A DNA stretch of 64,000 nt from Nymphaea colorata. Taxonomy: Eukaryota; Streptophyta; Magnoliopsida; Nymphaeales; Nymphaeaceae. The stretch's first letter is position 1; each line of letters opens with the position of its first letter. This document shows, piece by piece, positions 45,416 to 57,741 of this stretch. The notes below the pieces were generated by a model that did no database searches, was not told where the DNA came from, and saw only the letters and a program-made list of their open reading frames with translations. The stretch lies in NCBI RefSeq assembly GCF_008831285.2, contig NC_045150.1:11453868-11517867 (forward strand). Reading direction: 5' to 3'. The position numbers and the translations under genes were made by a program.

Positions 45416-45532
45416 CGAAACATGACAGCGAGCATGAAGGTGAAGGCAGGTAATAGGTTGGCCATTGCACAAACAAATGTCGCTGAAGTCATTTTCATTG
45501 AGATTAAGTAGAAAATGTGATTCAGTGTTGCC
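45416..45532 (-). pseudogene. WAT1-like exon 3
   Basis: Reads ATLNHIFYLISMKMTSATF, then VCAMANLLPAFTFMLAVMF. This is the TSATF...A(M)NL(L)PA signature of the first EamA domain. Acceptor TTTTGCAG, donor TTTCG|GTAGC. Confidence 0.9.
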
Positions 45533-45647
45533 CTGCAAAAAATGATAATGTAAGTTACATCTTCATATATCATCATCCCATGCGGCATGATACTGATCGA
45601 AGAAATCTTTCATAAAATTCAAACTCTCAGAACAATATGGTTGCAGT

Positions 45648-45837
45648 TAGGGGCAGAGCTATAAATTTTTCATTAGGGGGCCAAATTAAAGTCTCTAAAT
45701 TTTGACACCGGCCAAAATATCATTTTTTAAGATTTTTATATAGGACAAGTAAAATCTTCTAAAATTTACATGTAAATTTAAAAAAAAAAATTTGAGGTGG
45801 GGCCAATGCACATGCGGGCTCCCCTTGACTCCGTCCC
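45648..45837 (+). mobile_element. MITE-like element with 10-bp target duplication
   Basis: Flanked by TGGTTGCAGT at 45,638-45,647 and 45,838-45,847. Ends TAGGGGCAGAGCTATAAAT and ...TTGACTCCGTCCC are imperfect inverted repeats. The duplication length suggests a Mutator-like origin. It lies in intron 2 of the WAT1-like gene. Confidence 0.7.
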
Positions 45838-46544
45838 TGGTTGCAGTACTCATATTATATGTGCTGTAAATTAAAAACATAAATATCTATAGTTTATTAT
45901 TTATACTAAAGTTGGAATTTCAGAATGTCTGTTATAAAAAAGCCGATAAGCAACTAAGTAAAATCTGTCTACTAAGAATGAAAAATAATTTAAGGGGGCA
46001 TTTGACAACATGGAAAATGTATTTTTGGACGGTAGTCTTCCATGACTGTTCTAATGCATAAATAATGCGACATTTCTGTGGTTGAGGAGACTAAGGACAA
46101 AATCACGGAGCAAGTTGAGGACACTAAGGAACTATCTGTCACTATGGTTGTGTTTGAGAGATTTGAAATCTAAGGCTGTATAAAAAGGTGTGTTTTGAAA
46201 GTTCCTTAGTTTAAACAAACTCAGGATCATGGTAGCTGAATTTTAAATTCATATGCATGTTAAAAACCATAGATTTGAAATATGGGGGACCTTAAATTCA
46301 TAAATCTTAGATCTACGCATATCTGAGATCCACAGTGATATGCGGCTGGGCATGTGTACATGACATATGCAACTCTCTCTTTTTGCTTAGAAAAATCTGA
46401 AAATTCAGTGCCGCAATCCTAGTTCGTCGGACGACAACCTTCGAGCATGTTCTCTCGCACACACATACATACACACAAAGAGAGTCCTAAACATGCACAC
46501 ACACACACACATTCTTGCTCTCTCTCTCTCTCTCTCTCTCTTAC

Positions 46545-46607
46545 CCAAAAAGTCCACTGCAAAAGGCTTGGCCAAGTACAATCCAAGTCAGCTTCGTCCT
46601 GGCCTTC
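46545..46607 (-). pseudogene. WAT1-like exon 2
   Basis: Reads RKARTKLTWIVLGQAFCSG and ends LFG, the standard second exon. Acceptor GCATGCAG, donor GG|GTAAGAG. A (CT)n/(CA)n run lies directly downstream in intron 2. Confidence 0.9.
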
Positions 46608-47225
46608 CTGCATGCATCGAAGATGGTGTACATATAGAGAGAAAAATTAAGCATTTTTTTAATTAGAGGAGCCAGTAATCTATATAGAAATGGTGTTTTT
46701 TGAGTGTGGGACTGAAATTCTCTAAAAGTTTATAATTAATCGCCAGTAAGGACTTTTTAGCATACAAAACTCATTTTATATGTCTAAAGAATGTGATTTT
46801 CTAGAAATATGTGACTAGTCCATGGACTAGCTGCTACTAGCTACTCACAAACTCTTAAAAGATATTATTAAAGCAATTTTTTTTGTATAATATAAGGTTA
46901 TAGATATGATTTTATGATTGATTTCATAAGAATCAAATATTAAGTCATAAATCATTTTTCAAGTTCAAGTTTATTCTTTTAACCATAAATAATGTACTGC
47001 TCCAGCAACGTCAAAGCTTTTGCAGTAAAAAAAATTCAACAATTTTCATAAAAACAACTTGAATTATAGCATGTTTAATTCATATCTGTATACTAAAACA
47101 TGTCTATATTTTACCTAAACAATAAGGTTGCATTTGATAGATTAAACCCGAGACTGAATAAAAAGGAGTATTTTGGGAGATCGGCAGTTTGAACACTAGC
47201 ATGGATTTTACATGTATTGGCTTAC

Positions 47226-47386
47226 CTCTCTAAGAAGAAGGCTATAGGGCAAATAAAGGCAGAGCAAAAAATGTAGCGGTAAGCGATGAGCACGCGGAGG
47301 CTCATTCCTCAGTCTATTGCCAGCTTGTAGAGGATGTTCATTCTGGCCAACACCACCTGCACCACCACCATGGCCACCGCCGGCAT
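47226..47386 (-). pseudogene. WAT1-like exon 1
   Basis: MPAVAMVVVQVVLARMNILY, then KLAID, TGA, GMSLRVLIAYRYIF and the end of helix 2 (CPIAFFLE). Donor GAGAG|GTAAGC, phase 2. Confidence 0.9.
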
Positions 47387-47531
47387 CGCCCCTTCCACTC
47401 CATTACGACATGTTGTCAGCTTTTCCTCCATTTACTAGTCCTACTACAACTAGCTCTTCTTTTTCTTCTTCTCCTTCTTCTTCTTCAAGGAAGAATTAGA
47501 AGATGGAAGGACTGCTTCAGCCTAAGTACAG

Positions 47532-47540
47532 TATATATAG
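47532..47540 (-). promoter_or_regulatory. TATA box of the WAT1-like gene
   Basis: CTATATATA on the minus strand, about 150 bases before the ATG, preceded by CTTATAAGC. Fits a plant core promoter. Confidence 0.5.
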
Positions 47541-47783
47541 GCTTATAAGTTTCCTTCTAACTCCTAATTGGTTGATGCAGGTCCCTTTAATAGGCGGCTC
47601 CATGGGGAACCAGATCTCCACTCCCAATTGCATTCTATATGCAACGACAGATTCAGTAAAGAATCGATCGAGTAGTATTGTTAAAGTTTATTCCTGTAAG
47701 TGCTACATATTCTCTCTCATAAATGATGGAAGACTGCCATCCATTAGAATTGCTTTCGGGTGCTGAAATCTAACTTGTATAAG

Positions 47784-47955
47784 TAGGGGCGGAATTAGGA
47801 TTTTTTGGTTGCAAGAGCTAAACTATAGTTTCTAAATTTTAACAAAGGTTGAAATAGTATTTTTCAATATGTACGTTGAATTGAATCGAAATTTACATAT
47901 AAATTTTTTATTTTTTTAAAAATTGAATGGGCCAAGGTCCCTGCCTCCGCCCCTG
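47784..47955 (+). mobile_element. Second MITE-like copy of the GGGGCGGAG family
   Basis: TAGGGGCGGAATTAGGATTT at one end and TGCCTCCGCCCCTG at the other. The interior resembles 45,648-45,837 (AAATTTACATATAAATTTTT, GGGCCAAGG). A possible target duplication (AACTTGTA at 47,772 and 47,965) does not abut both ends exactly. Confidence 0.6.
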
Positions 47956-47957
47956 TG

Positions 47958-50639
47958 CATATGCAACTTGTAGTATGTGGAGACATAAAAGTAAAAAAGC
48001 ACAACATAAGAAGAGTCATCCTATCTCCAGGCTTGACAACCGATCCACACTTCTTTGATCTCTGTAGGAAATCATTTACTGGCTTTCAGTACTACCTTGG
48101 ATGATATTCTCACTATGTATTAACTTGTATATTGGTGATCCTCTTTTTGTAGCAAAAGGAGTTGATTTCATAGGAACTTGAAATGAAGACTAGCTGCCTA
48201 TATAGCCCCTTCTCTATCCATCGCACTAACCCCTTCAAGGATAGTGTGACTTTTTTAAAAACCCATTTGAACTATAACAAATTAATCTATAGAAATTAAT
48301 GAAGCAATGGTTAAAATATGAGACTGCTTCCAATTATACTCATATATGTATCATATACGTACATATGTATTTTAATAATTAAAGACACTTGTTTCTTTTG
48401 AGAAGTATTTCAGTCCTTTGAAAAAAATACTTTATTTCCATATTTTCAATTTAATCTTCACCATTTGATATACTTAGAATCAATGAGTCAAATCATTCCC
48501 ATTAAATATTGTATATGAAGGCATAGTAACTACTTATTTTCAATAATAAACACATTTTTTATGTTAAGTTTTAGTTTTCAAAACACATTGATCACATCTT
48601 GAGCATGGTTTATTGTTAAGGAATGATGTGAAAATTTGAGTTTGAAGTAGAGGGTTCCAAATCTAATTTCCCTCTTGTAAAACTGCTTTTTGTTTTTCAA
48701 AGAGCCAAATTGTCATTTTATCATTTTTTTTTAAGTTTCTAACAGAAGGTTTATTTTATCCATTTTTTTAACAGTTTTTACCAGAAGGGCTAATAGCTGT
48801 TGGTACTGTTTGACAAATACAAACAAAAACATATGGAAAAACAGCAGTAACAACAATTCCTGTAAAGCAGGAATTATTTGTTTAAAAACATATAAAAAAC
48901 TTTAAAATGAAGATAGAATGGAAGCACAATTAATTAGAACTTGATTTACTTTCGTCAACTTATTTAGAACTTTTAGGGTTGGTCCCCACTTACTGTTATT
49001 TAGGGTCACAACCATGTAGGATCAATGACAACAAAATAGAAGATAAACAATACTGTGTGACACATACAACACTGCTAGAGATCAGAATCTTAAAACGAAT
49101 CTGAAGTGCTTAATTTGACACTTTTTCATAAAGTATCAAAGAACCACTTTGCAATGGGCCGCTAATTTACAGTCACAACCATCAAATAGGAGACAGCGAT
49201 TCCCGCATAATTAAAGGGCCATCATATATGTTGAACAAAAGAACATAATCTAATTTTATGCTTTGTCACAGCCGTGCATTCAACCTATGCTCTTTTATTT
49301 GTTCAAATTTTATGGAGGGTGGACTAACGAACCGGCCCTTCCAGCGGCTCGGTTGAACAGGTTGTGAATCGGCCAAAAAAAAGCCTATATCCTTACACTT
49401 AAAAGAAAAATTAAACAATAACAATGGAAAAACCAAAATATTTTACATTGTGACATGTGGCACCCCTTATCGATCTGTAAATTGAACTTGTCGTCAATTC
49501 GATTCGAGACACTTAGCACATCTGCAATGCACATCAACGCATATGTATAAGAAACACTAATCATTCGATCGCCAAGCCCTGTGGAAGATTATCGTTCCTT
49601 TCTCATGGTGATTAGTTGGTTCCTGATCCTATCCTCCACTGATAGCTAAGTGAACCATCCTTTTCTCTTTAATTTAAACGCAAAGTACTCTTGACAGGAA
49701 TAAACCCCTGGAAACATGCCCCTAATAAAGAATATGATGCTTGAAGAACCCAACTATAAAGTAGGCATCAAACAATAAGCTCCCATTAATCAAATTCCTT
49801 AGGTCACATCCATATAGCCAAAGTTGACAAAAAAAATTAAACAAATGCTAAAATTAAAATAACCCATACTATGCAAAGCATCTGGTGTGGGTGTGTGTAT
49901 GTTTATATATATATACACACACACACATGGTATGGGTGTGTGTATGTATATATATATATACACACACACACACACATGAGACCACTTGGATAAGCGACAA
50001 AACCCAGACCCATTAAAACTAATTATCCAAGGTTTTTTTTTTCAATCGAACCTTATGGATATGATCTTAGTGATTTTGAGAAAACAAAATATTAAGTTAG
50101 TTAGTCACTTTTTTACCTTAATCATGGTTTTTTAATAATCTAAAAATGAATTTTGGTATTAGAAAGTCCAATATTTTGACAAAAATAACTTGAATTGAAG
50201 CATAATTTACATTAAATTAGTGTTTACAAACACATTATTTGGTTCACATTTTGTTTAAAACACTTTTTAACACAAATTCAAAAAGTCTGCCTGTTGTCCT
50301 TACCCATTTTGTCGGGTAATATATATATATATATATATATACATAATCCAAGGATCAGTTTCAACAGTAAAACCTCAGAAAGGAAACCCAAACCACGGCA
50401 TATGCTCATTTGCTCTTCCAAATGTGGTCAACCAATTCAGATTCAATATCCAGTGACATCCTTGATCATGAACAGACTAGATTTCTCTGTGTGCACATAA
50501 GTGATTGCAAACAAGATATTGGCTCATTTATAACTCTTGTTTAGCATCTCTTTCCTTACATGCTAATGCTTAATGCTGGACTCTTCTTAAGTGCATGGAA
50601 AAATTGGCTGTGAGAGCTGCATGCTCCTGACTCAATTAG
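47958..50639. other. Intergenic, no gene recognised
   Basis: AT-rich spacer between two WAT1-like genes. The only structures are the microsatellite near 49.9 kb and a (TA)n run at 50,320-50,342. Confidence 0.45.
49895..49978. repeat. Duplicated palindromic microsatellite (GT)n(AT)n(AC)n
   Basis: Two adjacent units of GGTGTGGGTGTGTGTATGT/(AT)n/(CA)n, each self-complementary. Confidence 0.85.
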
Positions 50640-50859
50640 CTACAACTGAACACTGTCTATCTGATCTTCTTTTATGCTGTGCTTTGGCACTTGATTCGCA
50701 CCAATGCCTGCACCTGTCGAGTGCAAACCATCTGAATCCAGTTTAGTTGCCTCTGCAGCAGATCTGTGTGCCTGAAGCTGGATAAGTTCCTTCACCTCTT
50801 TCCCTTTGCCCCACAGCACAGTGTACAGTCCCAAGATGATCAATCCAGCACCAACCACA
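50640..50859 (-). pseudogene. WAT1-like exon 7 (second gene)
   Basis: VVGAGLIILGLYTVLWGKGK, a Gln/Ser-rich tail, TAG at 50,640-50,642. Acceptor GGTTTCAG. Open. Confidence 0.9.
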
Positions 50860-51076
50860 CTGAAACCACAAGGTGTTTCTGCTGCTTACTGTATATCGTT
50901 TCAAATTTCCATTCTACATCTTGGGAACTTTATGTTATTGGACGTTCCATATATTATATATAACTGGAACTAAATAATATAATATATAACCATACATTAT
51001 ATACACTGTCTTGGTAATGACTAAGAAAGTTTCATTTTCTTTCCAACCTTTAAGTGCGTCTTGAGTGCTATTTTAC

Positions 51077-51228
51077 CTTCCTAGATGAAGAGCCTCATCA
51101 AGAAACATGGACCCAAAAAAGGCAACAGTGACAAGGGACAAGGGGTTGAAAGCTGAGACAAACAGTGGTCCTCTCATCTGAATAGCCCATGAAATGAGAG
51201 CCACAACCAAGCCTGATACCAGTATGCC
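51077..51228 (-). pseudogene. WAT1-like exon 6 (second gene)
   Basis: GILVSGLVVALISWAIQMRG, then PLFVSAFNPLSLV and SMFLDEALHLG. Acceptor TTGCAG, donor GGAAG|GTAAAAT. Open. Confidence 0.9.
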
Positions 51229-52861
51229 CTGCAAGCTCATAAAAAAAGGGGAAAAATATAAGTCACCAATCTCTACACATACAGAATCTAGGGACCATTT
51301 TGAACAATCTTAATAATCATATATATATTACTCAATCAACTGGTATCATGGAATGCACCATTTGCAACTGCTTTTAGCGTCACAAAATATAAAAAAAACC
51401 ATCCAACATAGATGTTGGTCAGTTGTGTGTGTGTGTGTGTGGTGTGTGGAGAGAGAGAGAGAGATCATATGTAATATTTGATGGGAATTATGTGGGCCAT
51501 TGTTTTGACACAAATATCGGAGATTAAGATAAAAAAATATATAAATACATTTGTATTTTCAAGGGACTGAAATACCCCTCAAAGGAGGAATTAAATGAGT
51601 TTCCTTAATGGAGACCCATTGCTTCATATGAGGGTTATTTCAGTTCCTTGAAATATAATTAAGTTTCGATATTTTTCATATATATCTTTATAAAATAACA
51701 TCAGTAAAGCTAGAATTTTATTTCTTTATGTGAAGTTTGGAATATAATAAAATGGAACATTAACTCTCAATTCTGAACAAGTTAAAAAATAAGTCCACAT
51801 ATTGTCAGATACGGGAACTGAAAAATATGAGAAGTCATGGTAACAGCAATGAATCATGCAGTAAAATTGAAAATTTGTTCAGGTGGAGCACGTGTTGTGA
51901 TGACACCGATGAATTTATATTCCACCTGCTTACTTCATTATCTAACTACTATTACTTAGTTTTGATACGGTATAAGTTAACTTAAGATTGATCAGTTGGT
52001 ATAAAATGGTTGTCACGGGTTCTCTCTTTCCTATACATTATACAAGAGGTGGCGGGAGAGAGAAATGGGTAGGTGTAAGAATTTAAATATTATTTAAATT
52101 GGGCCAAATCCAAATCTCTTGGGCAAAAGGGGTTGATTAGCTACAGCGGCCACATATCGAAGGACGGTCCCTAGTTAAAAGCAAGATAGCAAGAAAGAAG
52201 AGAGAACAAAAGCAAGAGTCAATGTGGTTCGGCAGGAAAGTGCCTATGTTCACGACAGAAATCTCTCCTTTCATTCGTCACGAGGGAGAGAGTATCCTTA
52301 GTTACAGGGAGATCCAATAAAACGTAGATTTTGGTTAGTCTTTAGTCTTTCTCTTTTGGTGCTGATCTAGTAGATTTTGATCACTCGCTCCCTATGGCAC
52401 CCTTGTCAAAACCTTCTTGTTTTTAGTCAAATTCTGCAGCCTGCTTGTCAAAACACAGTTTCACCCTGTTGCAGAAAAGAAGTCAGTATAGACAATGGTG
52501 TGAAATTCCGGTAACATCAATAAGAATGAACAAAGAGAAATTTAAGGAAATGCGTCTTGTATTTCAGACGTGATCGATTATATATATAGGTACTAACAGA
52601 TCATTGAAAATGAGAAAAATTTGTTTCTTTTTTGGATTTAGATCCAAAAAAGATAGAACATTGTTTTGGTCGTCTAAATATTAATTCACAACATTTTATC
52701 TTTATTTCTTTCTGAACCGGCAATGTAGAAAGTATGTCTCTGAATCATTCTGGGTGAGTCTAGTACCCAAGGTATAGCACTTATCTTCTCTCTCTAGATT
52801 TCTGGATTCCTCTCACAGCACAAAGTTCGATGCATTGCATGGACGGCCAGAGGATTTCAGC

Positions 52862-53103
<242 letters not shown>

Positions 53104-53118
53104 ATTGAAACCATGTAC

Positions 53119-53277
53119 CGTATAGATGATCGTCAAAAGGTTGACATCCCAACGAAGCTCCCATGCACATGGATCCCAATCTGTGATAGCGGCAACACAT
53201 GTAGATTGAATGGCTGCAAACAGGTCCAAGGGGGCTGAGCTCGAGTAAGGGTGCGGATATCTCTTGCTCATCTTAGC
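53119..53277 (-). pseudogene. WAT1-like exon 5 (second gene)
   Basis: AKMSKRYPHPYSSSAPLDLF, then QSTCVAA and AWELRWDVNLLTIIYT. Acceptor TACAAAG, donor ACG|GTACATG. Open. Confidence 0.9.
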
Positions 53278-53364
53278 CTTTGTACAAAACCTATCACATA
53301 AATTGAACACAAGAATTGGAAATTAGTCCTAGTTTTAGGATGCAACAGTGATTAAGCTAATCAC

Positions 53365-53487
53365 CTGGATTATAAGCCATATGTGTTCGCCATGGCCAGC
53401 ATTGAGCCCACCGCGTGGTTGCTGGACTGATGTTGGTTGGGGCGATGGTGCGGTAGGTGGGTGTGGAATGACCACAGCTGGAGCTTT
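53365..53487 (-). pseudogene. WAT1-like exon 4, 3' part only (second gene)
   Basis: Starts abruptly at the LWSFHTHLPHH position of the central loop and runs through NQHQSSNHAVG. The frame shifts before WLIIQ and the donor CAG|GTGATT follows. The missing 5' half marks the breakpoint next to block copy 2. Confidence 0.8.
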
Positions 53488-53659
53488 TAAAAGGGGTAAA
53501 TGCATTTAAAAGAGCACATAAAGAAATTAGACTGGTAAATGAATAGTACTCATGCTTAATAACTTGTTTAGGTTTGTCGTTGAACACTGCTCTGTTCTTT
53601 CTATCTGTTTTCATTTTCTGCATTATGTTTCGCATATGCTAAAAACATCAACCGTTGAA
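53488..53659. other. Junction between WAT1-like exon 4 and block copy 2
   Basis: About 170 bases matching neither the WAT1-like gene nor block copy 1. No target duplication found. Confidence 0.5.
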
Positions 53660-53823
53660 AGCAAGATGGCCTCAAAAGATTTTTATCAGTTTTTGAAGTT
53701 CCTCATGTTATACATTCATGTGGCATATACCAACACCTCCAAGAGAAAAACACTTATGGACCATTTCTATACCTGTAATGTGGTTTGTGTTTCAAACCCA
53801 CTTTGAGGGCATTTAGACGACAG

Positions 53824-55090
53824 CTATGGCATGTTTTTTCACAATAGTTGGCATGCATTTGTTGAGCATCATTCTTTACAATTCGTGGACTTTCTTGTTT
53901 TCCATTATGACAGTGATATGCAATTTGATGTTAAAATATTTGATAGAAGTGGTTGTGAGAAAATTTGTTTTAAACCAATACAAATAGATGACAAGAAATT
54001 CATCCCGTGTAATCCAAAGAAGAGTGTCTCTCAATCAGAGGGTTATATGTGGGACCCTGAAGTATCAAGAAGTGAATGTGCTGAGGAGGTTGCCCAGGAC
54101 AGTTGTCGAAGGTCAAGAGAAAAATGTAATTCTTTCAAGAATTTTGTAGTTAAGTTATAAGTTTAAAGTAATTGAAAGTTGTTAAACTTCTACTTCATCT
54201 ATATTTGTAATTTGAAACCATATGTTATTAAATCAACAATATTGTGAATATTAAGATGTTAATTATGCATAGTCTAATATTTGTGTTGGGATCACAGTGA
54301 TAACCAACATTTATATCTTAGTGTAAACTTGATTTTAGCAGGGTGCAGTTGTTCTTGATATGACTTCTCATAGAGATCCGTTAAAAGTCATTTCAACTCA
54401 GCATTTGTTAATGCTTGAAGTTGACATTGTAATCATAAAACTAGGAGGAGTTATTTCTAAGGAAATAGCCTCCTGAGGCATGCTTGATCCATTTATTGCA
54501 GTTCCAGATTACATCTTTGACTTTAACGGATCTCTACGAGAAGTCATATCAAGAACATATGCACCCTGCTAAAATCAAGCTTACACTAAGATACAAATGT
54601 TGGCCATTACTGTGATCCCAACACAAATACCAGACTATGCATAATTAACATCTTAATATTCACAATATTGTTGATATAATAACATAAGGTTTCAAATTAC
54701 AAATATAAATGAAGCAAAAGTTCAACAACTTTCAATTACTTTAAACTTATACCTTAACTACAAAATTCTTGGAAGAACTACATTTTTGCCTCGACCATTA
54801 ACAACTGTCTTGGGCAACCTCCTTAGCACATTCACTTCTTGGTACTTCAGGGTTGCACATATAACCATCTGCTTGAGAGACATTCTTCTTTGGATTACAC
54901 GGGATGAATTTCTTATCATCCATTTGAACTGGTTTGAAACAAATTTTCTCACATCCACTTCTATCAAATATTTTAACATCAAATTCCATATCACCATCAT
55001 ATCAAAAAACAAGAAAGTCCCCGAATTGTAAAGAATGATGCTCAACAAATGCATGCCAACCATTGTGAAGAAACATTCAATAACTGTCCT
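53824..55090. repeat. Fold-back of the B3 exon, copy 2
   Basis: Plus arm 53,824 to about 54,365; minus arm about 54,535-55,090. Unlike copy 1, the plus arm stays open: an uninterrupted B3 C-terminal half from NSWHAFVEHHSLQFVDFLVF to GCEK and on to a stop at 54,158-54,160. It has no first half of the domain. Confidence 0.85.
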
Positions 55091-57741
55091 TAAGAACCTC
55101 TATATCCTGGTAACAACCAACTGAAGTGTTCAAAGCAGCACCATAAGAAGAGTCATCCTCAATTAATCTTGCAAAAGTGGGAGGCATGCACTGCAAAAAA
55201 TAAAGACAGAACAATGCCCATAGAGGAATCAAAAGAAGTTTAAAATAAAAGAAAAGTCTAGTCCAGCTGATATTCATGGTACATAAAATACATACATGAA
55301 GTGCACTTCACTTGTGCAAAGTTGCAAACACAACAGCGCTGGCATTATTACATCCAATTAGAGGGTTGACATAAAAAAATAAATCATTTTATTTGAATTT
55401 TTCACCTGAAAGAAGAAAAGAAACAAACAATATAAGATCATCCAATCATTTGTAAAACTTGTCTAAAGTTCATAGGGGTTTGTATGGACAAGTTGTCCCC
55501 ATATTGTATCTATTAAATCTACTTGACAACAGAACCATATTAAAATAGCAAAACCAAATTAACTATGCCATAAAATTCTTACATAACCAGGCCGTTGTTC
55601 ACGTGAATTGACTCACTCAATAAAAAAGAAGTAGCATTTTTTCATAAAAAAATCGGCTTATTTAGTCACATCCTATCCCTACCTATACATGCATAGATTA
55701 AGAACTTGAGGAGGAAATCCAATGAAGTAACTATGGGTTCTCAGTTTCAAGATTTAATATAAGTCTGCAAAGAAGTATCACTCTGTCCAGTGTTTTACTT
55801 CAATTCTCTGTCCTACCACCAGCATCCAATTTCTCTATGAGTACATGTATCGTATAGGAGTGGCACCGACAGTGGTAAGTTACAAAAGTACAACAAAGGA
55901 AAAATAAAGACACATAAAGCAAAGAAAACAAAGACACATAACGCAAAAAACTAACGGGAGAGAATAAAGGAGATCTGGTCCACATGACTCATGAATCCAC
56001 GTAAAAGTTGGTAACGATGTTATCTTCTCCGTAGTAAGCAAGAAACTAAGGGTCAGTTTGATTGTAAGAAAGAATTTAACGTGGTAAATTTACCATTGTA
56101 AATTTTTCTGGAAAAAAATACAGGATGAAATTTAACCCTCTTCCAATTTGAGGCCATGTTTGATTGCAGGGAAGTTTTTTGTAGGGTAAAATTAACTGTG
56201 TTTGATGCACAGGATAAAATGAAGGAGAGACCTTTTAGGTGACCGTTAAAAGATGACAGAACACTTCGTCACCAAAATTCCGGCCAGCCAACGACGATCC
56301 GACGTTCACCCCCAAATCCACGCCGGCGTTCTCTACCATGGCCATGGCTGCAATAGATCAATGGCCTCCTTATTCCTTATTTTTCTTCTCTCTCGCTCAA
56401 TCCCTCTCCAACCTTCCCCATTTCCCCTCTGCTTCTAACCCTTCTCCCTTTCCCCTCTGCTTCTACCCCTTCCCCCTCTGCGTCGTCCGATCCCCTTCCC
56501 CCTCTGCTTCTCCCTTCCCTTTTTTGCGTCCTCCCCTTCCCCCTCCGCTTCTCCCTTCCCCCTCTCTTCTCCCTTCCCCCTTCCCCCTCTACTTCTCCCT
56601 CAGCTTCTCCCTTCCCCCTTCCCCCTCTACTTCTCCCTTTCCCCTCTACTTCTCCCTTCCCCCTCTGCGTCGTCCCCTTCCCCCTCTGCGCCGTCTGGTC
56701 GGTAGCCGACGAGTGGGTGAAAGTTCACCCGCTCAAAAGTCCGTCCTGCGAGGTCGGACTTTTGAGCAGGTGAACTTTCACCCGCTCGTTTTAACGAGAA
56801 ACAGGTGAAAGTTCACCCTGTTTTGATTGCAAGGAATACGAGCAGGTGAAATTTCACCGGCCCGTACACTTTTTCCCTTCCCCTCTTGCGCGAAGTTTTT
56901 ATGCCAAAAGCAAAAACGACGCACAAAGTCTACAAATAGTAAAAAGCAAGTCCACAAATAGTAAAAAGGAAAAGACAGAACATTAGCATAATGTTTATGA
57001 ACAAGCTAATGACTCCGCGAGTTCTTGACTCATTTGATAAGCACCCAATCAAAATGAATATGATGACCGCACTTGACATAACAAGCGATAGGATTTGGGG
57101 AGTCGGAGTGCGCCAACATATGCGCCAGCACATGTGAAGGTGCGACAGGGGTGCAATGGCGTGGTTAAACAGTTCCCCTCGCAGCTTTTGCAACGTACAT
57201 GACTCAAACTTTGAGTATAGTAGAACACACAAAACCATTCCAAGTAGACCATTTCGTCTTCCACTTTCAAGAGCACTCAAAAAAGAAAGCCACTGGAAGG
57301 AAAGAAAAAGGACACCATCGGCGACTTGTCCTATTAGGAAAGAAAACATAAAGAAAAAGAAACAAAAGCTTTCCTGATAAAAGCGATGATGGGACAAATG
57401 CTTTGAAAACCCTCTAACATCATCAGTAAAACGAAATGCAAAAACTCACCAAGAAAAATGGGAAGACGAAGAACGGAGAAGTATACTGCATAAAGAGAAA
57501 GAAAAAAAAAAAAAAAGATAAAGAGGAAAGGGGAGATTATAAGCTTCTTGTGGAAATCTCCTATAAAAACTTTGAAAAAGTACATTCCCACCCCCTTGCG
57601 ACGTTCCGGCTGACCATCACCAGTCCGGCACCTTTTTCTCACCATGCTTTTTCTTTCTTCAAAAGGACGGAGCCAACAATCTGCAAAAGAAATGCACTTC
57701 TTAATCTCTCTCACAGTCTCACTCTCTGGCGAAGGGCTCAT
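54753..57741 (-). pseudogene. REM-type B3 protein, copy 2, two exons, broken
   Basis: Exon 2 is 54,753-55,190, exon 1 57,541-57,741 (identical to copy 1 in sequence). It shares the TGA after DFLVF (55,002-55,004) and the AT in place of the exon 1 GT donor with copy 1, so both defects predate the duplication. It has one further stop, TGA for Cys at 55,077-55,079, so this copy has decayed further. Acceptor TTTTGCAG is better than in copy 1. Confidence 0.85.
56710..56788. repeat. Near-perfect nested hairpin, copy 2
   Basis: Counterpart of 31,618-31,696, with one additional mismatch (GAGTGGG for GAGCGGG) in the left arm. Confidence 0.88.

Larger units (their letters stand above)
42613..47386 (-). 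pseudogene. WAT1/MtN21-type transporter, seven exons, two premature stops
   Basis: All seven exons of the classic family structure are present in order with good splice sites: 47,226-47,386, 46,545-46,607, 45,416-45,532, 44,245-44,485, 43,612-43,770, 43,189-43,340 and 42,613-42,838. Together they give 373 codons, the usual length for ten-helix EamA-type carriers of the vacuole or plasma membrane. Two in-frame TGAs break it: 47,309-47,311 in exon 1 (DRGMSLRV position, CGA to TGA) and 44,371-44,373 in exon 4 (a usual Trp, TGG to TGA). Splicing and reading frame are otherwise undamaged, so loss is recent, or one or both stops could be allelic or sequencing errors. The start is ATG 47,384-47,386. 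Confidence 0.9.
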
